45,198 nucleotides of DNA, from contig NZ_PSRT01000071.1 in the NCBI RefSeq assembly GCF_004212635.1, forward strand, positions 1-45,198, in the 5' to 3' direction. The stretch comes from Bradyrhizobium genosp. SA-3 (GTDB lineage Bacteria; Pseudomonadota; Alphaproteobacteria; Rhizobiales; Xanthobacteraceae). Under the pieces are notes generated by a model. It was given only the letters and a program-made list of their open reading frames with translations, was not told the origin of the DNA and did no database searches. The position numbers and the translations under genes were made by a program. Of this stretch, positions 15,507-24,028 are shown in pieces. Numbering within the stretch: position 1 is the first letter of the stretch; every line of letters starts with the position of its first letter.

Positions 15507-16456
15507 GCCGCGCTTTCCTTCAAGAACGTCACCAGCGCCGCGTTCACCTCCTCGGGCCGCTCCTGCTGCACCCAATGGCCGGCGCCCTCGAGGATCAGCT
15601 TGCGCTTCAGCTTGGGCAGCACACGCTCGAGCTCGTTGACGCGCTTGGCCCCGATCAGACCGGTGATGACGGCGTCTTTGGAGCCGGCGATGAACAGCGA
15701 GGGCTGATGGATCTGCGCATCCTGCCAGGGGGCGGTCAGCTCCCAATTGCGGTCGATATTGCGGTACCAGTTCAGCCCGCCGCGGAAGCCGGACTTACGG
15801 AAGCACTCGGTGAAATAGGCGAGATCAGCCTCGTTCAGCCAGCCGGGCAGTGGCCCCTCGGCGCCCGCATGGCCGAGAAAGCCCTTGCCCTCTTGCACGA
15901 ACATGGCTGCCGAGGGATCGGCGAGGCCGCGGCCACCGAGCACGATGCGCATGGTGTGGGCGACGTCGCGCTCGAGCTCGGCTTCCGCGACGCCGGGCGT
16001 CTGGAAATACTGCCAGTAGAAATTGGTGATGCCGCCCTGGCGCAACAAATCGAGCGGCTTGCCGCGGCCTCGGAACGGCGGCGGCACGCTCAAGCCGGCG
16101 ACAGCCGTGAAGATATCGGGGCGGAACAGCGCCGCGTGCCAGGCCACCGGCGCGCCCCAGTCGTGGCCGACCACCATCGCCTTGCTCTCGCCCAGCGCCT
16201 GCACGAGGCCGACGACATCGCCGACCGTGTCGAAGATGGAGTAGGCGGCAACATCAGGCGGCGCCGCGCTCTGGCCGTAGCCGCGCATGTCGGGGGCGAC
16301 GACGTGAAACCCGACCTCTGCCAGTGCCGGGATCTGGTAGCGCCAGGAATAGGACAGTTCCGGCCAGCCATGGCACAGCACCACCAGCGGCCCCTGGCCG
16401 GCTTCGCGGATGAAGAGCTCGACCCCGTTGGCCTTGATCATCCGGGTTGAGGACAT
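15500..16456 (-). CDS. alpha/beta hydrolase, epoxide hydrolase-like
   Basis: This 318-residue cytosolic enzyme has the epoxide-hydrolase layout: HGWPELSYSWR (oxyanion hole), DMRGYGQS, the nucleophile elbow GHDWGAPVAW with Asp as nucleophile, a helical cap with two tyrosines (YWQYFQ and NWYRNID), a late acidic residue in AGSKDAVI, and the catalytic His in GAGHWVQQERP. Members open epoxides to diols or, in related clades, cut C-halogen bonds. The cap tyrosines favour epoxide hydrolase. Substrate unknown. It stands alone. Confidence 0.85.
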   Translation of the reverse strand: MSSTRMIKANGVELFIREAGQGPLVVLCHGWPELSYSWRYQIPALAEVGFHVVAPDMRGYGQSAAPPDVAAYSIFDTVGDVVGLVQALGESKAMVVGHDWGAPVAWHAALFRPDIFTAVAGLSVPPPFRGRGKPLDLLRQGGITNFYWQYFQTPGVAEAELERDVAHTMRIVLGGRGLADPSAAMFVQEGKGFLGHAGAEGPLPGWLNEADLAYFTECFRKSGFRGGLNWYRNIDRNWELTAPWQDAQIHQPSLFIAGSKDAVITGLIGAKRVNELERVLPKLKRKLILEGAGHWVQQERPEEVNAALVTFLKESAAQ

Positions 16457-16610
16457 TCGCTTTTCCGCCTTGTTTCAGGGGTTTGGTCGGGAAATATAAG
16501 ATGCCACGATAGGGGCGCGAGGAGAATCGTGCAATCTCAGGGACAAGCGTCCAGCTCCGTGTTGTTCGCATCTGTTCCAACTGCTAGAACGCCGCTCTCA
16601 GGGCTTGGCC

Positions 16611-17873
16611 ATGGCATTTCGTCCTTCTTTGCTTCGTCGCTCCCGGTTCACCGCCGGTGCGCTGGCGCGCGGGCTGATCGCGGTGGTTCTGGTCGCGGCC
16701 ATCGGCTGGGGCGGGGCGCTCTACGCCGCCAACCAGAGCGTGCAGGGCGCCAAGAAGGCGGAAGACACGGGCTTCGACGGCGACGCCCCGACTGCGATCC
16801 TGATGGAGGCCTCCTCAGGCAGCGTGCTGTTCGAGAAGAACGCCGACGAGCTGCGCGCGCCCTCCAGCATGATGAAGCTGATGACCGCGGAGGTCGTCTT
16901 CAACGCCATCAAGAAGGGCGACATCAAGCTGACCGACGAGTACCGGATCAGCGAGAATGCCTGGCGCAGGGGCGGCGCGCCCTCGGGCGGCTCGACCATG
17001 TTCGCCGCCATCAACAGCAAGGTCTCGGTCGACGATCTCCTGCATGGGGCGATCATCCAGAGCGGCAACGACGCCTGCATCGCGCTCGCCGAAGCCATGG
17101 CGGGCAACGAGCGGATTTTCGCGGCCGACTTCATGACCAAGCGCGCCCGCGAGCTCGGCCTCACCCGATCGACCTTCGCCAACTCCAACGGCTTGCCCGA
17201 TCCCGGCAACAAGATGACGGTGCGCGAGCTCGGCATCCTCGCCCGCCACATCATCCTGGACTTCCCCGAGTTCTACAAACTGTTCGGCGAGAAGGAGTTT
17301 ACCTGGAACAAGATCCGCCAGCCCAACCGCAATCCGCTGCTCAATTCGATGGAAGGCGCTGACGGCCTCAAGACCGGCTACACCAAGGAAGGCGGCTACG
17401 GCATGGTGGGCTCGGCCGTGCAAAACGGCACGCGCCTGATCGTCGTGGTCAACGGGCTCGACGATCCCGAAGACCGCGCCACGGAAGCCAAGAAGATGCT
17501 GGAATGGGGCTTCCGCAATTTCGAGACCCGCGTACTGATCGCAGCCGAGCAACCCGTCGGCTACGCCAAGGTGTTCGGCGGCGAGAGCCGCTCGGTGAAG
17601 CTCATGGCCAAGTCACCCGTGAAGGTGATGGTGCACAAGAACGGCAGCGACAAGCTGATCGCCCGCATCGTCTATAGCGGCCCGGTGCGCGCGCCGGTCG
17701 AAGCCGGCCAGCGGGTCGGCGTGGTCAAGGTCTGGCGCAGCGGCGCCATCGCGGTGGAGACACCGGTCTATGCCGCGGAAGCGATCGGCACCGGCTCGAC
17801 CATGCGCCGCGCGATCGACGGCGCCAGCGAGCTCGTGATCGGCATGTTCCGCGCGGGCGCCGAGAAGCTCTGA
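16611..17873 (+). CDS. D-alanyl-D-alanine carboxypeptidase (DacA/DacC/DacF type)
   Basis: This low-molecular-weight penicillin-binding protein trims the terminal D-Ala of peptidoglycan stem peptides in the periplasm. Motifs are all in place: SxxK (S86-MM-K89), SGN (151-153) and KTG (254-256). An N-terminal hydrophobic segment (about residues 16-35) is a signal or anchor, and a PBP5-type beta-rich C-terminal domain spans about 290-385. The far C-terminus (ELVIGMFRAGAEKL) is amphipathic, the usual membrane tether. I start at ATG 16611 instead of the TTG two codons earlier. It begins a tight run with tmk two bases after its stop, so it is probably co-transcribed with DNA synthesis genes. Confidence 0.9.
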   Translation: MAFRPSLLRRSRFTAGALARGLIAVVLVAAIGWGGALYAANQSVQGAKKAEDTGFDGDAPTAILMEASSGSVLFEKNADELRAPSSMMKLMTAEVVFNAIKKGDIKLTDEYRISENAWRRGGAPSGGSTMFAAINSKVSVDDLLHGAIIQSGNDACIALAEAMAGNERIFAADFMTKRARELGLTRSTFANSNGLPDPGNKMTVRELGILARHIILDFPEFYKLFGEKEFTWNKIRQPNRNPLLNSMEGADGLKTGYTKEGGYGMVGSAVQNGTRLIVVVNGLDDPEDRATEAKKMLEWGFRNFETRVLIAAEQPVGYAKVFGGESRSVKLMAKSPVKVMVHKNGSDKLIARIVYSGPVRAPVEAGQRVGVVKVWRSGAIAVETPVYAAEAIGTGSTMRRAIDGASELVIGMFRAGAEKL

Positions 17874-17875
17874 CC

Positions 17876-18562
17876 ATGAGTGAAAGCGCGGTACGGTGGC
17901 CGTCTGGACGCGGACGCTTCATCACCTTTGAAGGTGGCGAAGGGGCGGGCAAGTCGACCCAGATCAAGAAGCTCGCCGACCGTCTCAAGGCGGCAAGGAT
18001 GCGCATCCTCGTCACGCGCGAGCCGGGCGGCTCGCCGGGCGCCGAGATCATGCGTCATCTGGTGCTGTCAGGCATGGGCAAGCTGCTTGGACCCGAAGCC
18101 GAGACGCTGCTGTTCGCCGCCGCCCGCGACGATCACGTCCGCACCGTAATCCAGCCCGCGCTCAGCCAAGGCGTCTGGGTGCTGTGCGACCGCTTTGCCG
18201 ACTCGACGCGAGCCTATCAGGGCAGCCTCGGCCGCGTGCCGGATGGCCTGATCAACGCGATGCAGCGGGTCACGATCGGCGATCTCAAGCCGGATCTCAC
18301 CATCATCCTCGACCTGCCGGTCGAGATCGGCCTGCAGCGTGCCGCCGCGCGCCGCGGCAGCGCTACGCCGGACAGGTTCGAGGGCGAGGATCTCAAGTTC
18401 CACCAGGGACTGCGCGACGCCTATCTCAAGATCGCCGCGGAAGATCCCGCGCGTTGCGCGCTGATCGACGCCAATTCCGATCCCGATACGGTTGCCGGGC
18501 GTGTCTGGACGGCGCTGCGCGAACGTCTCCTTCCCACGCCCTCTTCGGTGATTTCCGCATGA
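17876..18562 (+). CDS. tmk: thymidylate kinase
   Basis: Tmk phosphorylates dTMP to dTDP for DNA synthesis. The 228-residue product has a P-loop FEGGEGAGKSTQ (18-29), the REPGGSPGAE segment that binds the nucleotide, the CDRFADSTRAYQG motif (dTMP site), and a lid-like region around RRGSATPDRFE. About 12 extra residues precede the P-loop compared with E. coli. It overlaps holB by ATGA, as in many alphaproteobacteria. Confidence 0.95.
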   Translation: MSESAVRWPSGRGRFITFEGGEGAGKSTQIKKLADRLKAARMRILVTREPGGSPGAEIMRHLVLSGMGKLLGPEAETLLFAAARDDHVRTVIQPALSQGVWVLCDRFADSTRAYQGSLGRVPDGLINAMQRVTIGDLKPDLTIILDLPVEIGLQRAAARRGSATPDRFEGEDLKFHQGLRDAYLKIAAEDPARCALIDANSDPDTVAGRVWTALRERLLPTPSSVISA

Positions 18563-19605
18563 GCCCGCGTCAGACCGAGCGCGAAACCGCCATTGCGCAT
18601 CCGCGCGAGACGTCGAGGCTGTTCGGCCATCGCGACGCCGAGACGGCGCTGCTGACCGCCTACCGCAGCGGGCGCATCCCGCATGCCTGGCTGATCGGCG
18701 GGCCGCAAGGGATCGGCAAGGCAACGCTGGCCTACCGCATGGCGCGCTTCGTGCTCGCCCATGGCCAGCCGCTGGCGCCGGCCGTCCAGCACGCCCAAGA
18801 CCTTGCGATCGATCCCGATGACGCCGTGGCGCGGCAGGTTGCGGCGAGCTCGCATGGCGGCCTGTTGACGCTGGAGCGCACCGCGAACGACCGCGGCGTG
18901 ATGCGCACCGTGATCACCGTGGACGAGACGCGCGAGACGATCGGCTTCTTCGGCTCGACGGCCGCCGCCGAAGGCTGGCGCGTCTGCATCGTCGATACCG
19001 TCGACGAGCTCAATCCAAATGCGGCCAACGCGCTGCTGAAAATCCTCGAAGAGCCGCCGCAGCAATCGCTGTTCCTGCTGGTGAGCCACGCGCCCGCACG
19101 CGTGCTCGCCACGATCCAGTCGCGCTGCCGCAAGCTGCGCCTGCGCCCGCTCGTCACGGACGACGTGATCGGTGCTGCGGCTTCGGCGGCCGACCTCGAC
19201 CCGAACGATCCCGCCCTGCGCGAAGCGGCGGAGGCCTCCGAGGGCAGTGTCGCGCGGGCGCTGACGCTGCTCGGCGGTGATGCGCTCAAGCTCCAGCAGC
19301 GCACAGCGGCACTGCTCGCGCGTCTGCCGCAGGTCGATCCGCGCGAACTGCACACGCTCGGCGACTCGCTCGGCACCAGCGACCGCGTCGCGCTTGCCGC
19401 CTTCATCGACGGCATCGACCGCTGGATCGCCGAGCGCCTGCATGCGGATGAAGCCAATGCCAACCAGAACCTGCCGCGCCTTGCGCGTCTAGCTGAGGTA
19501 TGGGAAAAGGTCGTCCGCGCCGCGCGCGACACCGAAACCTACAATCTGGAGCGCAAGCCCTTGGTTTTCTCGGTGTTCGGCTGGCTGGCGGACGCAACGC
19601 GCTAG
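18559..19605 (+). CDS. holB: DNA polymerase III subunit delta-prime
   Basis: Delta-prime is the stator of the clamp-loader complex that puts the beta clamp on DNA. This 348-residue protein has the P-loop GGPQGIGKAT (47-56), then NPNAANALLKILEEPP, the clamp-loader signature, and VLATIQSRCRKL with the SRC motif used against a neighbouring subunit's ATP site. The four-cysteine zinc module of E. coli delta-prime is not evident. It starts inside the tmk stop codon. The C-terminal domain (about 215-340) is all-helical. Confidence 0.92.
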   Translation: MSPRQTERETAIAHPRETSRLFGHRDAETALLTAYRSGRIPHAWLIGGPQGIGKATLAYRMARFVLAHGQPLAPAVQHAQDLAIDPDDAVARQVAASSHGGLLTLERTANDRGVMRTVITVDETRETIGFFGSTAAAEGWRVCIVDTVDELNPNAANALLKILEEPPQQSLFLLVSHAPARVLATIQSRCRKLRLRPLVTDDVIGAAASAADLDPNDPALREAAEASEGSVARALTLLGGDALKLQQRTAALLARLPQVDPRELHTLGDSLGTSDRVALAAFIDGIDRWIAERLHADEANANQNLPRLARLAEVWEKVVRAARDTETYNLERKPLVFSVFGWLADATR

Positions 19606-19606
19606 A

Positions 19607-19651
19607 GCATGATCCGGAAAAGTGCGGAGCGGTTTTCCGAAAAGATCATGC
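19607..19651. repeat. rhizobial intergenic palindrome
   Basis: GCATGATCCGGAAAAGTG pairs with CGGTTTTCCGAAAAGATCATGC to make an imperfect 45-base hairpin. This is the recurrent palindromic unit seen between genes in many Rhizobiales genomes. It lies in the 110-bp gap between holB and metG and starts one base after the holB stop, so it can affect the read-through transcript. Confidence 0.75.
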
Positions 19652-19715
19652 GTAAAACAACAACCTGACGCAGGTTCGTTTCCAAATTTTTGAGAAGCCG
19701 GTAAAGGAATTTGTC

Positions 19716-21674
19716 GTGGCAACGCGAGCTAAGAAAACCGCCAAGGGCAAGAGCAGCAAGAAGGCTGCAAAGGTGCTTGCGCGCAAAGCTGCCAAAAAGA
19801 CCAAGAAGGCCGCCGCCAAAAAGAGCGTGAAGAAGAGCGCTGCGAAGACGGCAAAACGGGCTGGCAAGAAGGCTACCAAGAAGCAGGTCGTCGCCAAGAA
19901 GGCGGTGAAGAAAGCGGCCAAAAAGCCAGCCAAGGCTCCAATGAAGAAGGTGGCCAAGAAGGCGAAGGTGACTGCGCCTGCCGCGATCGCAGCGCCGGCT
20001 CCTGTCGTCGCGCCGCCGAAGGCTGCGAAGCCCAAGGTATCGACGCCCAAGGTATCGAAGAAGGCGCCGCGTGCGCCGAAGCCCGCCGCAGTCGCAGCTC
20101 CGCAGGTCGCTGCTCCTGTCGCCGCCCCCGCGCGCGACAACGTCTTCTACATCACGACGGCGATCGCTTATCCCAATGGCAGCCCGCATATCGGCCACGC
20201 CTATGAAGCGATCGCGACCGACGTCTTGGCGCGCTTCGCGCGGCTCGACGGCAAGGACGTGTTCTTCCTGACTGGCACCGACGAGCACGGTCAAAAAATG
20301 GTTCAGACGGCGGCCGGCGAAAACATGTCCGTCTCCGCGCTCGCGACCCGCAATGCCGGCCGCTTCAAGGAGATGGACGAGCGTCTGAACGTGTCGTTCG
20401 ACCGCTTCATCCGCACCACCGAAGAGCAGCATCATCGCTCCAGCCAGGAGATCTGGCGACGCATGGAAGCGAACGGCGACGTCTATGCCGACATCTATTC
20501 GGGCTGGTATTCCGTTCGTGACGAGGCGTATTACGCCGAGGACGAGACGCGCCTCAACGATGACGGCGTGCGGCTCGGACCGCAGGGTACGCCGGTCGAG
20601 TGGGTCGAGGAGAAGAGCTATTTCTTCCGCCTGTCGGCGTACCAGGACAGGTTGCTCAAGCTTTACGCGGATCATCCCGATTTCATCGGACCGGACTCCC
20701 GCAAGAACGAGGTGGTGAGCTTCGTCAGAGGGGGGCTGCGCGATCTCTCGATCTCGCGCACCACCTTCGATTGGGGCGTGAAGGTGCCCGGTGACGAAGA
20801 GCACGTCATGTATGTCTGGGTCGACGCGCTGACCAACTACATCACCGGCGTCGGGTTCCCCGACGAGAGCGACAACAGCTGGCGCTATTGGCCGGCCGAC
20901 GTGCACATCATCGGCAAGGATATCATCCGTTTCCATGCGGTGTATTGGCCGGCGTTCCTGATGTCGGCCGGCATTCCGCTGCCGAAGCGGGTCTATGCCC
21001 ACGGCTTCCTGTTCAACAGGGGCGAGAAGATGTCGAAGTCGGTCGGCAACGTCGTCGATCCCTTCAACCTCGCCGACCAGTATGGCGTCGACCAGATGCG
21101 CTATTTCTTCCTGCGCGAAGTGCCGTTCGGCCAGGACGGCAACTACAACCACGAGGCCATTGTCGCGCGCATCAACGCCGATCTCGCCAACGATCTCGGC
21201 AACCTTGCGCAACGCTCGCTGTCGATGATCGCCAAGCAGCTCGGCGGCGTGCTGCCGGAGCCCGGCGAGTTCAGCGACAACGACAAGGCGATCTTGGCGA
21301 TGGCCGACGGCATGATCGTCACGTCACGCGAAGCAATGGCGACGCAGCAGATCCATCACTGGCTCAGCGCCGTGTGGGCCGTGGTTGCGGAGGCCAACCG
21401 CTATTTCGCGGGCGAGGCGCCCTGGGCGCTCGCCAAGACCGATCCTGTCAGGCAGAAGACGGTGCTCTATGTCACCGCCGAAGTCGTGCGCCAGATCGCG
21501 ATCCTGGCCCAGCCGGCGATGCCGACCGCCTCGGGATTGCTGCTCGAGAGCCTCGGCATCCCCGAGGCCGAGCGTAATTTCGCGGCGCTCGGTGGCACCT
21601 CGCGCATCGCTCCGGGCTCGACGCTGCCGGCGCCGAAACCGGCGTTCCCGCGCTACATCGAGCCGGCGGCCTGA
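19716..21674 (+). CDS. metG: methionyl-tRNA synthetase with lysine-rich N-terminal tail
   Basis: MetRS charges initiator and elongator tRNA-Met. The catalytic body starts near residue 141 (DNVFYITTAIAYPNG), with HIGH at 158-161, FFLTGTDEHGQK, KMSKS at 438-442, and an anticodon-binding helical domain after about 500. It lacks the cysteine knuckle (GWYSVRDEAYYAE), as in zinc-free bacterial MetRS, and has no C-terminal EMAP domain. The striking part is residues 1-140: residues 1-85 contain 34 lysines in repeats such as KKAAKK, then an Ala/Pro/Lys linker. The tail is in frame, without stops, from GTG 19716, with AAGGA eight bases upstream, so it is probably translated. Histone-H1-like tails bind nucleic acid; here it may raise tRNA affinity (inference). 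Confidence 0.93.
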   Translation: MATRAKKTAKGKSSKKAAKVLARKAAKKTKKAAAKKSVKKSAAKTAKRAGKKATKKQVVAKKAVKKAAKKPAKAPMKKVAKKAKVTAPAAIAAPAPVVAPPKAAKPKVSTPKVSKKAPRAPKPAAVAAPQVAAPVAAPARDNVFYITTAIAYPNGSPHIGHAYEAIATDVLARFARLDGKDVFFLTGTDEHGQKMVQTAAGENMSVSALATRNAGRFKEMDERLNVSFDRFIRTTEEQHHRSSQEIWRRMEANGDVYADIYSGWYSVRDEAYYAEDETRLNDDGVRLGPQGTPVEWVEEKSYFFRLSAYQDRLLKLYADHPDFIGPDSRKNEVVSFVRGGLRDLSISRTTFDWGVKVPGDEEHVMYVWVDALTNYITGVGFPDESDNSWRYWPADVHIIGKDIIRFHAVYWPAFLMSAGIPLPKRVYAHGFLFNRGEKMSKSVGNVVDPFNLADQYGVDQMRYFFLREVPFGQDGNYNHEAIVARINADLANDLGNLAQRSLSMIAKQLGGVLPEPGEFSDNDKAILAMADGMIVTSREAMATQQIHHWLSAVWAVVAEANRYFAGEAPWALAKTDPVRQKTVLYVTAEVVRQIAILAQPAMPTASGLLLESLGIPEAERNFAALGGTSRIAPGSTLPAPKPAFPRYIEPAA

Positions 21675-21687
21675 AGGCGGTCGCGCG

Positions 21688-22476
21688 ATGTTGGTCGACA
21701 GTCACTGCCACCTGGATTTTCCGGACTTCGCGGAAGATCTCGACGGGATCGTGTCGCGTGCGCGTGCAGCCGGCGTCAAGCGCATGGTCACGATCTCGAC
21801 GCGGGTGCGGAAGCTGAACGATCTCGTCAGGATCGCGGAGCGCTATGACGATGTCTATTGCTCGGTAGGCACTCATCCGCACAACGCGGATGAGGAGGAT
21901 GGCATCGCGCCGGACGAGCTGATTGCGCTGACGCAGCATCCCAAAGTCGTCGCGCTCGGCGAAGCCGGGCTCGATTATTTCTACGACAACGGCTCACCGG
22001 AGGCGCAGGCGAGGGGCTTTCGCGCCCACATCGCCGCCGCCCGCGCCACCGGCCTGCCGCTGGTGATCCACACCCGCGAGGCGGACGAGGATTGTGCCCG
22101 CATCCTGGAGGATGAGGCCGGACGCGGATCGTTTCGCGCGGTGCTGCATTGCTACACCGGCGGGCGTGAGCTGGCGCTGAAGGCGGTTTCGCTCGGGCTG
22201 TATGTCGGCTTCACGGGAATTTTGACGTTCAAGAAGTCGGAGTCCCTGCGCGCGCTTGCGGCCGAACTGCCGTCGGACCGTATTCTGGTTGAAACAGACT
22301 CGCCCTATCTTGCGCCTGGTAAATTCCGCGGCAAACGCAACGAGCCGGCCTATGTGGTCGAGGTCGCAAAGGTGCTCGCTGAGGCGCGCGGCGTGTCGCT
22401 CGACGAGATCTCGCGCCAGACCACCGAAAATTTCTTCCGTCTGTTCTCAAAGGTGAAGGCTTCAGGAGACGCATGA
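21688..22476 (+). CDS. TatD-family metal-dependent DNase
   Basis: The 262-residue TIM-barrel protein has DSHCHLDFPDF (first metal histidines), GTHPHNADE, GEAGLDYFYD (metal Glu), VIHTREAD, LHCYTGG and ETDSPYLAPG, which are the TatD metal-ligand set in order. TatD proteins are 3'-5' exonucleases/AP-type repair enzymes; YcfH sits in the same place next to holB in E. coli. It starts 13 bases after metG and overlaps the next gene by four bases. Confidence 0.9.
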   Translation: MLVDSHCHLDFPDFAEDLDGIVSRARAAGVKRMVTISTRVRKLNDLVRIAERYDDVYCSVGTHPHNADEEDGIAPDELIALTQHPKVVALGEAGLDYFYDNGSPEAQARGFRAHIAAARATGLPLVIHTREADEDCARILEDEAGRGSFRAVLHCYTGGRELALKAVSLGLYVGFTGILTFKKSESLRALAAELPSDRILVETDSPYLAPGKFRGKRNEPAYVVEVAKVLAEARGVSLDEISRQTTENFFRLFSKVKASGDA

Positions 22477-23270
22477 CGCTGACGCTGACGATCCTGGGCT
22501 GCGGCTCCTCCGCCGGCGTGCCGCGCCCGGCGCTCGGCTGGGGCGCCTGCGATCCCAACAATCCCAAAAACCGTCGTCGCCGCTGCTCCCTGCTGGTCGA
22601 GCGAAAATCCGAGCACGGCACCACATGCATCGTGATCGACACCTCGCCGGACCTGCGCGAGCAGTTGCTTTCGACCAATGTCGACCACATCGACGCGGTG
22701 TTCTTGACCCACGAGCACGCCGATCAGACCCATGGCATGGACGACTTGCGCTCGGTCGTCATGCATATGCGACGCCGCATCCCGACCTACTTCAACCTGT
22801 CGACCGCCAAGGACATCATGGCGCGGTTCTCCTACTGCTTTATTTCGCCGGAGGGCAGCGACTATCCGCCGATCCTGACGCGGCATTCGATCGAGGCGGG
22901 GGAAAGCCAGACCATCCTGGGGAAGGGCGGCGCAGTGACGATGACCGCCTTCTTGGTGCAGCACGGCAACATTCCCGCGCTCGGCTACCGCATCGGGGAT
23001 GCTGCCTACACACCCGACCTCAACGACATCCCGCGCGAGAGCTGGGGCGCACTGGAAAATCTGGACCTCTGGATCGTCGACGGCCTGCGCTACACCGGTC
23101 ATGTCAGCCATTTCAGCATCAACGATGCGCTGTCGTGGATCGAACGTTTCAAGCCGAAGCGTGCGGTCATCACCAACATGACCGCCGACGTCGACTACGA
23201 GGTCATCAGGCAGTCGCTGCCCGCGGGCGTGGTGCCGGCCTATGACGGGCTGCGACTGGAGACGCACTAA
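22473..23270 (+). CDS. MBL-fold metallohydrolase (PhnP/YcbX-like)
   Basis: This 265-residue protein has the metallo-beta-lactamase fold with LTHEHADQTHGMDD (HxHxDH), VQHGNIPALGYRIGD, and FSINDALSWI. An N-terminal GCGSSAGVPRPALGWGAC and the sequence CDPNNPKNRRRRCS are typical of a clade near PhnP, which cuts cyclic ribose phosphates. The true substrate is unknown; a phosphodiester or nucleotide by-product is a fair guess from its place after tatD. ATG overlaps the tatD stop. Confidence 0.85.
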   Translation: MTLTLTILGCGSSAGVPRPALGWGACDPNNPKNRRRRCSLLVERKSEHGTTCIVIDTSPDLREQLLSTNVDHIDAVFLTHEHADQTHGMDDLRSVVMHMRRRIPTYFNLSTAKDIMARFSYCFISPEGSDYPPILTRHSIEAGESQTILGKGGAVTMTAFLVQHGNIPALGYRIGDAAYTPDLNDIPRESWGALENLDLWIVDGLRYTGHVSHFSINDALSWIERFKPKRAVITNMTADVDYEVIRQSLPAGVVPAYDGLRLETH

Positions 23271-23438
23271 ACCCGCGGTGGAAATTCTCCTGCCTGGCGG
23301 CATACTCCTTGCTTGCGCCGGCCCCATCATGTTGATCTAACGTCTGAAAGACAGGCGTTTGACAGGGCGATATTCAAGCAGGACCGGCCGCTGATGTGCA
23401 ATCGCCGGGTCGGTTGAATCGCCTCGTTAGGATGGGGA

Positions 23439-24026
23439 TTGCGTTTGGCAGGCGACGATGTAGCGGCTCGGGGATTGGTGCGACGCGCTCTGGATCTCCT
23501 TTATCTCGGCGCGGGCTACGCCGCGGGTGTCTTCCTGGTTACGATCTTTGCAATCATGATGGTCATGTCGGTCGGGCGTCAGTTTGCGATCAACATTCCC
23601 GCAGGCGACGATTTCGCGTCCTGGTGCATGGCTGCAATGGCTTTCCTCGGCCTCGCGCACACCTTCAAGCGCGGAGAGATGATCCGCGTCGGCCTGCTGC
23701 TGGAGCATCTGCACGGGCGGACCAAGCAGGTCGCGGAGATCGTCGCGCTGGGCATTGCCACCGCGTTCATCCTCTATTTCACCCGGCATGCCGTGCAGAT
23801 GACCTACGATTCCTGGCGCTTCAACGACGTGGCGCAGGGCGTCGTCGCGCTTCCGCTCTGGATTCCGCAGCTCGGCTTTGCCGGCGGCCTTGCGATCCTG
23901 TCGATCGCGCTGATCGACGAAATGGTCAATGTCGTCGGCGGCAACCGGCCGAGCTACGAGAAGGGCTCGCCGGACGAGACACCGGACGAATTCATCGAGC
24001 GCATCTCGCAGGGCGGCGGAGGTTGA
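23439..24026 (+). CDS. TRAP transporter small permease (DctQ)
   Basis: The 195-residue membrane protein has four hydrophobic segments and the DctQ-type DDFASWCMAAMAFLGLAHTF and GEMIRVGLLLE. The small subunit pairs with DctM and drives sodium-coupled uptake with the binding protein. The likely start is TTG 23439 with AGGA upstream; TTG 23445 or GTG further in are alternatives. It ends two bases before dctM. The C-terminal tail (ETPDEFIERISQGGGG) is cytoplasmic. Confidence 0.88.
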   Translation: MRLAGDDVAARGLVRRALDLLYLGAGYAAGVFLVTIFAIMMVMSVGRQFAINIPAGDDFASWCMAAMAFLGLAHTFKRGEMIRVGLLLEHLHGRTKQVAEIVALGIATAFILYFTRHAVQMTYDSWRFNDVAQGVVALPLWIPQLGFAGGLAILSIALIDEMVNVVGGNRPSYEKGSPDETPDEFIERISQGGGG

Positions 24027-24028
24027 CC

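Noticed and set aside
19602..21212. 536-codon open frame antisense to metG
   Set aside because: Shadow of the high-GC metG frame; no domain, no ribosome binding site, and the sense gene is certain.
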